Source: Paraburkholderia acidicola (GTDB lineage: Bacteria > Pseudomonadota > Gammaproteobacteria > Burkholderiales > Burkholderiaceae). Taken from it: a DNA stretch of 64,000 nucleotides. The notes beneath the pieces were generated by a model. It did not search any database and was not told the DNA's origin. It saw nothing but the letters and a program-made list of their open reading frames with translations. The position numbers and the translations under genes are program-made. Positions 8,485-17,351 of the stretch are shown piece after piece (within the stretch, counting starts at the first letter, position 1; the number at the start of each line of letters is the position of its first letter). The stretch is taken from contig NZ_MTZV01000006.1 of NCBI RefSeq assembly GCF_002362315.1, forward strand, positions 1,054,001 to 1,118,000. The letters run 5' to 3'.

Positions 8485-8577
8485 ATGAGCAGGTGCTGTG
8501 CAGTTGACCTGCATTTGAACAACGGTGTGGTGGCGCTCAGCGAAGATGCTGATCGTGTGCTGTATCAGAGGCAGTGG
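8485..8577 (+). pseudogene. IS110-like transposase N-terminal remnant
   Basis: A short stretch translates to VDLHLNNGVVALSEDADRV, then LYQRQ, which resembles the start of IS110-family DEDD transposases (GIDLH-NN-V---DEDDRVLYQRR). The match ends after about 30 residues and the rest of the transposase is missing. The larger open frame it lies in is a shadow of the GMC oxidoreductase gene. I read it as a decayed insertion-sequence fragment at the border between two gene blocks. The evidence is pattern similarity only. Confidence 0.45.
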
Positions 8578-8652
8578 CTGAAGAAATCATTAGCCGTCGC
8601 CGGGCTGCGAGAACAGATTCACGCCGCCCGGCACTACCCATCCTTCGTCTGC

Positions 8653-10287
8653 TTACGGAACAAGCTGGCAATACGATGCCGCAAGTTGCGCGATCGTCAG
8701 CATCGGCGCGTGCGCATTGACGGCGGGCACCTCAGGTATCACCGACGCATCCACGACACGCAAACCCTCAACGCCCCACACGCGAAAATGCGAGTCGACG
8801 ACGCTCATGGCCGGGTCGCGGCCCGCCGCGCAGGTACCGGCGTAATGCATCCCCGGCGCCGCGTTCGCAGTGATGAACGCGAGCTTGTCAGCGCGACTGC
8901 GCAGCGGGACATCCGGAACAAGGCTGCCGTAGAACTCATGCATGCCGCTACCGATATCGATCGAGCGCTCAACGCCTGCAATCACGTTATCGCGGTCGAC
9001 CGCTTCCTCGAGGTAACGCGGATCGATGGCGAGCGGCGCAAGCGGATCGGCGCTCGTGAGCGATATGGCGCCACGGCTACGGGGCTTCACCAGGAACGGC
9101 TTGACGGTATAACCGGCACCCGCCGGCACATCGGTGCCATACGGATACTGCATGCCGATCACCTGAATGTCGGGCGCGTATTGCTGTCCGCTCATGCCGT
9201 AAAAAGCCATCGTCGAGAAGCCGTTCGACACCGGGGGCGGCACGGCAGTCTTCGCCTTGAACACGAAGCGCAGCAGCAGGTGGTCGTGCAGATTGCGGCC
9301 GACAGCCGGCAACGCCTGCCGCACCTGAATATTGTGTGGCGCCAGCTGGTCGATCGGCCCGATCCCGGACAGCATCAAAATCCTCGGCGATTCGCAGGCA
9401 CCGGCGCACACGATCGTCTCGCGATTGGCGTTGCAGGTCACGCGCTCACCATCCACGACAAGCTCCACGCCGTGGCAGTGCGTACCTCGCATCACGAGTC
9501 GAGTGACGAGCGCCCCTGTGATGACGTCGAGATTCGGCCGCACGAGCGCCGGTGCGAGCATGGCCTCTGCCGGCGCCGATCGGTGGCCATCCGGCGTCGC
9601 ATTGACATACGAAACACCGACGCCGTCGAGCGCCAGCCCGGCGCTCAGGTCGATCGCGCGCAAGCCCGTTTGCATGCTCGCCGCAAGGAAGGCCCCGGTC
9701 AACGGATGCGCATCGGCATAGCGACCGACCGTGAGGCGGCCAGCCACAGCGTCGCCCGCGTGTCCCGCTGGCTGCACGACGTCGAGATAAGCGCGGTTGA
9801 GCGCTTCGGGGCGCCAGGGGTCACCGACCAGACGATGCCACTGAAGATAATCGCGCGGGTCGGCGCGCTGCCAGATCATTCCGTTGATGCTCCCCGAACC
9901 TCCCCAGACCTTGCCCGCCGACAGCGTCTCCGCGCGGTTTGCGAACCCCGGCTGCGGCACGCTTTTGCGCGCCCAGTCGGTATCGCTGCCAAGATTCTGG
10001 GCCCAGTCGGCGACCTGTGAGATTTTCGGTTTTTCAATCAGATTGCTACCGGCTTCGATGAGCAGCACAGAAGCCCCCGTCGCCGAGAGACGGTCGGCGA
10101 GCAGGCAGCCCGCGGACCCCGCACCGACGATCACGTAGTCGTGGCTATCGGCGATGGGCGCACGCTGGCTGGCCTGTGCGGCGGCCGCATAGGTCGCTGA
10201 CAGACCAGGACCGGCTGCACTCGCGCCGAGTGCGATGAGCTTCGCCAGAAAATCGCGTCTTCCGCGGGGGAGCGTCTGCCTCTTCAT
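8653..10287 (-). CDS. Tat-exported GMC oxidoreductase
   Basis: 544 residues. The ATG at 10287 is chosen because it places a twin-arginine signal (RRDFLAK followed by a small-residue hydrophobic stretch) at the N-terminus; an upstream start at 10344 would bury it. FAD-binding GAGSAGCLLADRL lies near residue 55, and the C-terminal GMC signature is present (GMHYAGTC, VVDSHFRVWGVEGLRVVDASV, then N-x-H). GMC enzymes oxidise alcohols with FAD. The Tat signal implies folding with FAD in the cytoplasm and action in the periplasm. It is the last gene of the minus-strand run and 58 bp after the P450, so a late tailoring oxidation is likely. The substrate is unknown. Confidence 0.85.
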   Translation of the reverse strand: MKRQTLPRGRRDFLAKLIALGASAAGPGLSATYAAAAQASQRAPIADSHDYVIVGAGSAGCLLADRLSATGASVLLIEAGSNLIEKPKISQVADWAQNLGSDTDWARKSVPQPGFANRAETLSAGKVWGGSGSINGMIWQRADPRDYLQWHRLVGDPWRPEALNRAYLDVVQPAGHAGDAVAGRLTVGRYADAHPLTGAFLAASMQTGLRAIDLSAGLALDGVGVSYVNATPDGHRSAPAEAMLAPALVRPNLDVITGALVTRLVMRGTHCHGVELVVDGERVTCNANRETIVCAGACESPRILMLSGIGPIDQLAPHNIQVRQALPAVGRNLHDHLLLRFVFKAKTAVPPPVSNGFSTMAFYGMSGQQYAPDIQVIGMQYPYGTDVPAGAGYTVKPFLVKPRSRGAISLTSADPLAPLAIDPRYLEEAVDRDNVIAGVERSIDIGSGMHEFYGSLVPDVPLRSRADKLAFITANAAPGMHYAGTCAAGRDPAMSVVDSHFRVWGVEGLRVVDASVIPEVPAVNAHAPMLTIAQLAASYCQLVP

Positions 10288-10345
10288 GTTTTGATCCGTA
10301 AGTGAATTGACCCGCAAACGAAGGCGATTGCAACGCCAGCCCATG

Positions 10346-11527
10346 TCATGAGATGAATTGCGCAGGGAGCGTCGCGAACGAATAGAGCGTGTTGTTCAGG
10401 ATCATCGTGGGCTCACCGACACGAATCTCTTTGACGCGTGCAAGGATTGCGTTCAGGAGGCTGCTCATTTCCAGCTCGGCGAGGTGCACCCCGATACACA
10501 TATGAATGCCGCGGCCAAAGCTCAGGTGCCGCCTGGGCGGCCGTGTGACATCGAAGCGGTCGGGATCGGGAAACACGCGAGCGTCCCGGTTCGCCGATGC
10601 GAACACCATCATCACGCGCGCATTCTCCGGAATCGTGATGCCGTCGACTTCGACGGCGCGCGAGGTGTGCCGTGCGAGCGACCGCGCCGGTGTGCCGATC
10701 CGCATGGCCTCGTTAACTGCGCCGCGCACCAGCTCCGGTTTTTGCTGCAGCAGCGCCCATTGATCAGGATTCTTGCCCAGCCGGTAAACGAGCTGGCCAA
10801 TCGCCGAGATCGTTGTCTCCAGGCTCGGGGTCACGTAGTTGCGAATCGCGACCAGTGTGTCCTCCGGCGGAAGCTTGCCTTGCTCGACCATATCGAAGAT
10901 GCGTCGCGACCAGCTACCCGGGATCAGATTCTCCGGACGGATTTCGTTCATCAGGAATTGCCGCATCTCGGCGAACACCTCGACGGCGGCGCTGCCTCGC
11001 GCGTTCTGCACACCGACCAGGTCGAACGCCGCACTCGCCCAGCGCAACATGTTGTCTCTGCCGAAATCCGGAAATCCGACCAGTTTCGTCACGATCGATA
11101 GCGGCATGTACGACGCGAATTTCTCCATCAGATTGAATTCGCCCTTGTCGACGAATGCGTCGACGAGTTCGTCGGCCGCTGATTCGATGCTGGCGCGTAC
11201 GTCCTCGAGTGCGCGCGGCAGCAGCGGCTCGGACGTGACCGAGCGAATCAGCGCGTGACGCTCTCCGTCGGACGCTGCACCGTTACGGATGCCGAGCGTC
11301 AGTTCGTTTCCTCTGGCATCGGCGGCGATGCCCTTGCCGCTAATGAACGTCTCGTGATCGCGCAACGCCGATTCGAGCGCTTCGTACCGCGTCAGCGCGT
11401 AATTTTCGTGCTGCGGCATCCAGACCACCGATCCCAGTTCGCGCATCCGTTCATAGTGTGGCCAGGGGTTCCGAATGAATTCGTCCGAATAGAAATCGGC
11501 GTCATACGACGGGGCTGCGATAGTCAT
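10346..11527 (-). CDS. Cytochrome P450
   Basis: 393 residues with the heme-binding loop FGRGIHMCIG (Cys344), the E-x-x-R pair in EAMR, and a C-terminal half typical of bacterial class I P450s. The I-helix reads NYVTPSLETT: the usual A-G-x-(E/D)-T oxygen-activation motif has Pro-Ser in place of Ala-Gly, while Glu-Thr is kept. No dedicated ferredoxin gene is visible. The ATG at 11527 follows GGAG. It lies 28 bp after the AfsA-like gene and before the GMC gene, so both oxidases probably tailor the same product. Hydroxylation is the default expectation; the unusual I-helix leaves room for other chemistry. Confidence 0.9.
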   Translation of the reverse strand: MTIAAPSYDADFYSDEFIRNPWPHYERMRELGSVVWMPQHENYALTRYEALESALRDHETFISGKGIAADARGNELTLGIRNGAASDGERHALIRSVTSEPLLPRALEDVRASIESAADELVDAFVDKGEFNLMEKFASYMPLSIVTKLVGFPDFGRDNMLRWASAAFDLVGVQNARGSAAVEVFAEMRQFLMNEIRPENLIPGSWSRRIFDMVEQGKLPPEDTLVAIRNYVTPSLETTISAIGQLVYRLGKNPDQWALLQQKPELVRGAVNEAMRIGTPARSLARHTSRAVEVDGITIPENARVMMVFASANRDARVFPDPDRFDVTRPPRRHLSFGRGIHMCIGVHLAELEMSSLLNAILARVKEIRVGEPTMILNNTLYSFATLPAQFIS

Positions 11528-11555
11528 GTCATCGTCTCCGCTAGGATTCGCAGGT

Positions 11556-12398
11556 TTATAGGTTGAGCAGGGAATGACGCATCGTGCGCCCGGTCAGATC
11601 ATCGCCACGGGCCAGATGTGCGCCACTACGAATTTCAGCGACACGCTGGTCGTTCTGCATGAACACCACGGCCTGCCGGTCATCGTCAGTCAGTACGTCG
11701 AACATCTGTCTCGGATCGGTATAGCTCAGGAAATCTGCGTCGAGTCCCAGGTGCCCCGCATCCGGATGCATCGCCCCGCTAACGGACAGTGCGATATCGA
11801 TCAAGGTCAGTGCCGGAACGTGATCGACGCGTTTGCCATCGGACAGCCGGTCACTCTCCGATGGGAAATAGCGGTAATGGCCGTCGGCAACGGTCGACAG
11901 ATCAGACACTTCGCGGTTGATAGCGATGTCGGCGTAATCGGCAAATTTCCTTGTCCGCCGCACGAACGACACGAGTGACGGCGGCAGCACGTTAAACAGC
12001 ATCTCGACGCGGCGGCTTTCTGCAGCGTGTTTAACGACCAGCGTCGATCTGAATGTCGTAACCCGCGCTTCCCGGTTAGTCGTCAGTTCAGCGTGCCAGC
12101 TGACGTGATAGCCCTCGACCGGATCGATCGGTGTTGTCGCGCTCTCGATGGACTTGATGGCAAGCGACGCTTCTCGCTGGATCGCGTACTTGTGACGACC
12201 GATCGACACAGCGAGTCGATGACCGATCGCCAGTTCGTTGAGTATCGGCGCCGGCGAGCGAAATTCTGCGGTCTGCGGGTCCCGAATGGCAGCCGGAACC
12301 TGGAATTCGAACCCGTTATCCGTTTCGGCACAGGCGAGAAGTTCCTGTCCTCCGTAACACGACTTCATCAGATCGGCGATCGTTTCGTTTGCGTACAT
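11556..12398 (-). CDS. AfsA-like hotdog-fold protein
   Basis: 280 residues, ATG at 12398 behind GGAG. The second half has DGKRVDHVPALTLIDIALSV followed by a FLSYTDPRQ segment, which resembles the conserved D-H-V-P-x-x-L-L-x-E-A-A region of AfsA-type A-factor/butyrolactone synthases. The N-terminal half looks like a first, weaker hotdog repeat. AfsA proteins join a beta-ketoacyl carrier thioester to dihydroxyacetone phosphate; related hotdog proteins act as dehydratases or thioesterases. In this cluster with a ketosynthase and an acyl carrier protein, action on a beta-ketoacyl-ACP is plausible. The family call is moderate because similarity is confined to short motifs. Confidence 0.5.
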   Translation of the reverse strand: MYANETIADLMKSCYGGQELLACAETDNGFEFQVPAAIRDPQTAEFRSPAPILNELAIGHRLAVSIGRHKYAIQREASLAIKSIESATTPIDPVEGYHVSWHAELTTNREARVTTFRSTLVVKHAAESRRVEMLFNVLPPSLVSFVRRTRKFADYADIAINREVSDLSTVADGHYRYFPSESDRLSDGKRVDHVPALTLIDIALSVSGAMHPDAGHLGLDADFLSYTDPRQMFDVLTDDDRQAVVFMQNDQRVAEIRSGAHLARGDDLTGRTMRHSLLNL

Positions 12399-12465
12399 TG
12401 ACACTCCACACGGAATCGGCAGGACGGATTGGGACGCCCCTCATCCGGGGACGCCCATGACAGGA

Positions 12466-14001
12466 TCAGGTCGCTTTCAATGCCTCATGCAGATCCCGCT
12501 TCCTGATCGCCTTGCGATCGATCTTTCCGAAGCTCGTCAACGGAATCTCGCGCGTCAGTTCGACGAGTTGCGGCACCTTGTACCAGGACAGATGGCGGCG
12601 GACATGTTCCTGGATCACGCCGAGCAGATCATCCGCGTCGACGTCCTGACTGGCCGGCACGATCAGCGCCTTGAGCAACGGCTGGCCGTCGGGCTGCACG
12701 CTCGAATACACAACTGCGTTTCGCACCTGCGGCAGACTGAGCAGCATCGATTCAATCTCCGCTGGATGCACGTTCTGAGCGCCGACAATCTCGATGTCGT
12801 CGATGCGACCTGAAATATGGACGAACCCCTCTGTATCGATCACGGCCGCGTCTCCGGTTCGATACCAGCCGGTCGACGGAACGCGTACCGGGGCTCCCGT
12901 ACCGTGCTCGACGCCGAGCGCGATCGTGGTGCCGGACACTTCAAGCCGCCCTTCCCGGCCCGCCGGTACGGCCTCGCCCGCTTCGTCCACCACACGCACG
13001 TCATACGGCGCCAGCACGCGGCCCGATGCGCCCTCGAGTTGATGCCCCGGACCGTTGACCACCATCGCGTGGCCGATCTCCGAGCTGCCGAAGATGTTGA
13101 CCAGTCGATCATCGAGGCAGGACCTTAGCCTGCGTTCGAGTACGACCGGCAGCGTCGCGCCGCCGCAGGCCGCGAGGCGCAGCGTACATAACCGGTCTCC
13201 CAGGCCATCGGCGAGGATCTGCCCATAGAAACTGGGCGGTCCGTAAAGGAGGGTTGCGCGATGTTTTTCGATCAGTGAACACGCCAGCTTCGGCGTCAGA
13301 CGCTCACGGCTCAACACAGCGGCGCTCCCGCGCAGCAGCGGAAAGAAAAACGAGTTGCCGAGACCCGCGGCAAAACACATACGCGCGGCGGACACGCTCG
13401 TGTCGCCAGGACCCAGGCCGAGATGGGAGGCGAATGCCGACGTGAACACCAGCGGGTCGCCATGGCTATGGAAGATGATTTTTGGCAGCCCAGTCGTACC
13501 CGATGAGAACACACCGTACGCAATCTCGTCGTGCGTGCGATGTGCGATCGTGACGACTTCTGCAGATTGCGGCGCGGGAACGAGCAGATCCTCGGGGGCA
13601 ACCGATACCTCACCCGCCATCGCAACCGCCGACACGACGAGTCTTGTATTCGAGCGCTCAATCAGCGCCGCTCGCTCGTCGACGTGAACCTCGGGATTCA
13701 ACGGGATCGGCACAGCGCCGATGCGAAGCGTGCCGAGAAACGTCACAACGAAATGCCACGAGTCGGGCAAAGCGATCAGCAAACGGTCACCGCTGCGAAT
13801 GCCGAGCGCAGTCAGAGCGGCAGCGACGTTTGCGCTACCCGCGAATACATCGGCAAACGTATACGTTTCAGCGCCCTCATGAAACACGGCGCGCTCACGC
13901 CAGCGGAATTGCTCCACTCTCTGCTCGATTACGCGAAGCAGGTTGTCGTTGCCGCGCGTCGTTTCCGGACAGCCTGGGGTTTTCTCGATCTCGATAGCCA
14001 T
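12466..14001 (-). CDS. Acyl-AMP ligase (benzoate-CoA-ligase-like)
   Basis: 511 residues of the ANL adenylating superfamily: FSSGTTGLPK (A3), NIFGSSEIGHA (A5), WYRTGD (A7), RIDDIEIVGAQNVHPAEIE (A8) and SFGKIDRKAI with the A10 lysine. The hinge and overall style recall aryl- or acyl-CoA ligases, not NRPS A domains. It would activate a carboxylic acid and transfer it to CoA or to the carrier protein encoded at 19831. The start ATG lies 3 bp after the stop of the preceding short ketosynthase-like gene. Substrate not predictable from sequence. Confidence 0.88.
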   Translation of the reverse strand: MAIEIEKTPGCPETTRGNDNLLRVIEQRVEQFRWRERAVFHEGAETYTFADVFAGSANVAAALTALGIRSGDRLLIALPDSWHFVVTFLGTLRIGAVPIPLNPEVHVDERAALIERSNTRLVVSAVAMAGEVSVAPEDLLVPAPQSAEVVTIAHRTHDEIAYGVFSSGTTGLPKIIFHSHGDPLVFTSAFASHLGLGPGDTSVSAARMCFAAGLGNSFFFPLLRGSAAVLSRERLTPKLACSLIEKHRATLLYGPPSFYGQILADGLGDRLCTLRLAACGGATLPVVLERRLRSCLDDRLVNIFGSSEIGHAMVVNGPGHQLEGASGRVLAPYDVRVVDEAGEAVPAGREGRLEVSGTTIALGVEHGTGAPVRVPSTGWYRTGDAAVIDTEGFVHISGRIDDIEIVGAQNVHPAEIESMLLSLPQVRNAVVYSSVQPDGQPLLKALIVPASQDVDADDLLGVIQEHVRRHLSWYKVPQLVELTREIPLTSFGKIDRKAIRKRDLHEALKAT

Positions 14002-14004
14002 GTC

Positions 14005-14544
14005 TTACTCATTCCTGTCGGGAAAAGCGGGTTCGTCGGATGCCGCGTTGCAAAGCTGCATGACCTGCTGTCCCAGTTCCGCGTCGATCGAACGAACGAC
14101 CAGCCCCTTGAACAGATGAGACCGGACGCCATGCCGATGGTGAGCGACGACGATCGCCGCATCGATCCCGCTGTGCGTCAACCAGTAGGTGATCAGCGCA
14201 ATGACCGGAGCGACTGCGTGTTCTGGTGACATCGTCAGGGCCAGCGTCGGTCCGCGAATACCTTGCTGAAGCGCTGGAAGGCCAACAACGATACTGGGAC
14301 TCGCACCAGCGAAACGCAGCGGCGACAGCTTTCCCTGCACCGCCGTCGCGGCAAGCTCGCGCACGGTATCGAGACTGCAGTCGTCACTCACCACGATCAT
14401 TCCTGTCTCAGACGGTTGGATTTCACCCGCCTCATCGATCAGCGTCTGCACAAAGTCACTGGTCGCCCATGCAAGCGGTGTGGCAAACAACGACGGCTTG
14501 TTATGCGAGCGGATGTCTTCGCATAACGTCGATCTCACGTTCAT
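14005..14544 (-). CDS. Short ketosynthase-like protein lacking active Cys
   Basis: 179 residues, ATG at 14544 with GGAGG eight bases upstream. It resembles the N-terminal half of beta-ketoacyl synthases: LSPLRFAGASPSIVVGLPALQQGIRGPTLALTMSPEHA, then DAAIVVAHHR. Where active enzymes have the nucleophilic Cys after the G-P-x-L-x-x-x-x segment, this protein has Ser-Pro. The C-terminal half with the two catalytic histidines is absent. It is translated between the real ketosynthase and a ligase, so a chain-length-factor-like or scaffolding partner is likely. It could be a decayed gene, but the good ribosome-binding site and tight spacing argue against that. Confidence 0.6.
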   Translation of the reverse strand: MNVRSTLCEDIRSHNKPSLFATPLAWATSDFVQTLIDEAGEIQPSETGMIVVSDDCSLDTVRELAATAVQGKLSPLRFAGASPSIVVGLPALQQGIRGPTLALTMSPEHAVAPVIALITYWLTHSGIDAAIVVAHHRHGVRSHLFKGLVVRSIDAELGQQVMQLCNAASDEPAFPDRNE

Positions 14545-14574
14545 GGGTTTAGCCTCCGTACTCACGGGCGCAAG

Positions 14575-15690
14575 TCATCGCGCCAGTCCACGCGCAACGA
14601 GAGCCGTGTTGAACCCGCCGAAACCCAGCGTGACACTGACACCGTACGGGCTGCCGAGCACACGCCCTTGTGGATCTGGAAAGCGGGGAGCGAGATGGCC
14701 GACCGGGTCGGTCAGCCCAACCGTCGGCGGCGTACGCCGACGGTTCAGCATCTGCAGAAGCAGGATGAACTCGACCACGCCACACGCGCCGAGCGAGTGC
14801 CCCAACGCACCCTTGGTGGCAACGATCGCGAGATCGTCGTGATCCGCGAAAACCTCCTCGATGACTTTCGCCTCGATCGCGTCGTTCAATTGCGTGGCCG
14901 TGCCGTGCGCGAAATAGAGCGAGAGATCGCTATAGCCGAGCCGAGCGGCCTGCAACGCGCGATCGAGCGCGTAACGCACCGACACGCCAGAAGGATCGGG
15001 GGCCGTCACGCCGAACGCATCGTTCGCGGCGCCCACGCCGATCAGTTCGCCTTCATGTTCCGCCAGGTCAGCGCTTCTCATCAGCACAACCGCGGCCGCT
15101 GCTTCGCCGAGCAACATGCCGCTTCGAGCGGTATCGAAGGGTTTGTGCTCGCCCGTCGTCATGGTTCCCAGACTCGAATGCGCAATGCGCTTCGCCGCCG
15201 TGACGATATCGACCGCCACGACGATCGCGACGTCCACCGCCCCGGTGTCCAGCATCGCGGCTGCGACACCGAGTGCATCGGAGCCCGACGAGCAGCCGGC
15301 CCCGACCACGATCGGTTCGAGATCCAGTTCGAGGATTCGAGCGCTATCGCGCGCCCACGTCGACATCGTGTCGTCGCCGGTATCGTCGATCAGATGCCCG
15401 TAACTCGTTGCAAAGATAAGTGCGCAACGATGCTGTGCGCTTCGAACATCGAACGCGGTTCGACGCAAGGCGCGGCCAGCGACACGCGTCGCGAGATGAC
15501 GCTGCCATGCGCGATCGGATTGCGCGCAATCCGGCCGATCCGCAATCACCGCGGCAAGCGGGTTGCGCAGCGGCCACGGCGACACCTGCGGCGTAAAAGC
15601 CGAGCGGCCTTCGAACAATGCATCGAGCGTAGCCTCGTCCTCCCCGAACGGGGTTGTCATGGACCATGCGGCAACGGCGAGTGGTTTCAT
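14575..15690 (-). CDS. Beta-ketoacyl-ACP synthase (FabF-like)
   Basis: 371 residues of the thiolase fold with a complete catalytic set: Cys133 (GAGCSSGSDAL), His262 (AHGTATQLND), Lys293 and His298 (KGALGHSLGACG). It would perform decarboxylative Claisen condensation of malonyl-ACP with an acyl primer. It is shorter than housekeeping FabF (about 412). The ATG at 15690 is chosen because the MKPLAVAAWSMTTPFG opening fits the family; the ribosome-binding site is weak and the frame is open further upstream without family similarity. Partners are the short ketosynthase-like protein downstream and the acyl carrier protein across the divergent promoter. Confidence 0.88.
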   Translation of the reverse strand: MKPLAVAAWSMTTPFGEDEATLDALFEGRSAFTPQVSPWPLRNPLAAVIADRPDCAQSDRAWQRHLATRVAGRALRRTAFDVRSAQHRCALIFATSYGHLIDDTGDDTMSTWARDSARILELDLEPIVVGAGCSSGSDALGVAAAMLDTGAVDVAIVVAVDIVTAAKRIAHSSLGTMTTGEHKPFDTARSGMLLGEAAAAVVLMRSADLAEHEGELIGVGAANDAFGVTAPDPSGVSVRYALDRALQAARLGYSDLSLYFAHGTATQLNDAIEAKVIEEVFADHDDLAIVATKGALGHSLGACGVVEFILLLQMLNRRRTPPTVGLTDPVGHLAPRFPDPQGRVLGSPYGVSVTLGFGGFNTALVARGLAR

Positions 15691-15754
15691 GTCGATCTTT
15701 TTCAGTGTTCCGCCCAGCGCACGCAGGATCGGACCCAGCGAACGGTTCGATACC

Positions 15755-16450
15755 TCAGTGACTGACCTGACGGGAGAACTCCTCGATGCACGACGCGACT
15801 TCACGCGCCTGGTCGAAGATGAAATAGTGCTGCCCTTCGAGCCACTGCACCGACACGAAGTCGGACGTGTAGTTTTGCCATTCGGCGAGCGCGGCTGCAT
15901 TCGTCATCCCGTCATCGCGGCCGGCCAGCGCCAGGATCGGTACGCTGATTTTCGTCTCGCCCGGATCGTAATCGCGTGACATCGCCTGATCGTGGCGGAT
16001 GACGATCAAGAACTGCCGCGACATGGCGAAATTGAGCCCGCGCGGCACACCACCCACTTCCTTTAACGCGTAGAAGAACTGCTCGTCGTCGAGCCCCGCC
16101 ACCTGCTGCGACCAGTTCGTCCTGTATTTCGGTGCATTGCGGCCCGATGACACCATGAAGCGTGGTAGCCGCCGTCCACGCGCCTCAAGCAACTTGATCA
16201 CCTCGAAAGCGAGTAACGCGCCCATGCAATGACCGTGGAGGATGTAGTCCTCCTCCACCGACTCCAGTTGATCGACCGTGACTGCCGCGCACTCCGGAAT
16301 CGAGGTGGCGAAATTCTCATGCGATCGCTTGCCTCGCCCAGGAATCTCGACGGGAACGACAACGCCAACGTGCTCTGGAAAGTCGGCAACATAAGGGCGG
16401 TAGCCCGACACACTGCCGCCGGCGTAAGGAAGCAAGAATATGTTCTTCAT
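15755..16450 (-). CDS. Type II thioesterase with Cys nucleophile
   Basis: 231 residues of the alpha/beta-hydrolase type II thioesterase family (FLLPYAGGSVSGYRP start, PGRGKR). The nucleophile elbow is GHCMG, so Cys75 (codon TGC) replaces the usual Ser. The acid (GRDDGM) and histidine (EGQHYF) are present. Type II enzymes normally clear stalled acyl groups from carrier proteins. Cys nucleophiles are rare; from memory they occur in thioesterases that form strained rings, such as the sulfazecin and obafluorin synthetases. The ATG at 16450 is preferred over 16486 because it starts the conserved strand. It lies between the aldo/keto reductase and the ketosynthase. Confidence 0.85.
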   Translation of the reverse strand: MKNIFLLPYAGGSVSGYRPYVADFPEHVGVVVPVEIPGRGKRSHENFATSIPECAAVTVDQLESVEEDYILHGHCMGALLAFEVIKLLEARGRRLPRFMVSSGRNAPKYRTNWSQQVAGLDDEQFFYALKEVGGVPRGLNFAMSRQFLIVIRHDQAMSRDYDPGETKISVPILALAGRDDGMTNAAALAEWQNYTSDFVSVQWLEGQHYFIFDQAREVASCIEEFSRQVSH

Positions 16451-16501
16451 CGCTGGATACCTTGCGTGGAAAGTTGACTCATACACATTTCGACTGGCAC
16501 G

Positions 16502-17326
16502 TCAGGCCTCGCTTCTAGTCTCGCTCCTGGCCTGCACGACACGGACCCCTGAGTTCAACGCGAAAATCCGGCTCATATCGTCGTCACTCAATTCGAAGTC
16601 GAAAATCTCGAGATTCTGCATCAGGCTCGCCGTCGACGACGCCTTCGGAATCGCCCCCACGCCTTCCTGCTGCACGAGCCAGCGCAAGCCGATCTGGGCT
16701 GCGGTCCGGCGATATCGCTCACCGATTTCGTTGAGCAAAGGCTCATTGCATAAACGCCCCTGGGCGAGCGGACTGTGCGCGACGGTAACCAGCGAATCGT
16801 TGCTTGCCCGCTCAAGCGCGTCGCGCTGATCAAGCAACGCGTGATACTCGATCTGACTGCAGGCGAGCGGAATGCCGTGAATCTGCGTGATTTCCTGAAT
16901 CTGCTGCGCACTGAAATTGCTGACACCAATCGCACGCGCGTGGCCGCGCGTGAGCAGGCTCGAAAGTGCCTCGAGCGTCTCAGCTAAAGGCACCTTTTCA
17001 CTAGGCCAATGCAGCAAGATAAGGTCGACATAGTCACATCGCAGTTTGCGCAGAGAGCTCTCGGCAGCAAGCTGAACGAATTTTTTTCTGAAGTGCGTCG
17101 GCCATATCTTTGTCGTGACAAAAAGCGCGTCGCGATCTATCTGCGCATCACGGATCGCGTCACCGACTTCAGTTTCGTTGTCGTAAGCCTCTGCGGTATC
17201 GATATGTCGATAGCCGATCCCAAGTGCGTCGCGGATCACCTCGTAGCCCGCGCGACCCTCGAGCCGGTAGGTTCCCAACCCCAAAGCCGGCATGGCTCCG
17301 CCATCGCGAAGATGCAAATACTTCAT
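16502..17326 (-). CDS. Aldo/keto reductase
   Basis: 274 residues with the complete AKR tetrad: Asp and Tyr in HIDTAEAYDNE, Lys in TTKIWP, His in LILLHWP. Further family marks are GVSNFS and the IPKASS NADPH-binding segment. It would reduce an aldehyde or ketone with NADPH. It is translated 25 bp after the ectoine-synthase-like cupin and ahead of the thioesterase. Its likely role is reduction of a keto or aldehyde group in the same pathway; a general detoxifying role cannot be excluded. Confidence 0.88.
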   Translation of the reverse strand: MKYLHLRDGGAMPALGLGTYRLEGRAGYEVIRDALGIGYRHIDTAEAYDNETEVGDAIRDAQIDRDALFVTTKIWPTHFRKKFVQLAAESSLRKLRCDYVDLILLHWPSEKVPLAETLEALSSLLTRGHARAIGVSNFSAQQIQEITQIHGIPLACSQIEYHALLDQRDALERASNDSLVTVAHSPLAQGRLCNEPLLNEIGERYRRTAAQIGLRWLVQQEGVGAIPKASSTASLMQNLEIFDFELSDDDMSRIFALNSGVRVVQARSETRSEA

Positions 17327-17351
17327 CTGGTTCCCCTGACCGCGCGCGGAT

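Noticed and set aside
8461..10020. 519-residue plus-strand open frame
   Set aside because: Over most of its length it is the antisense shadow of the GMC oxidoreductase gene; only the first 40 residues, outside that gene, resemble anything (a transposase scrap).
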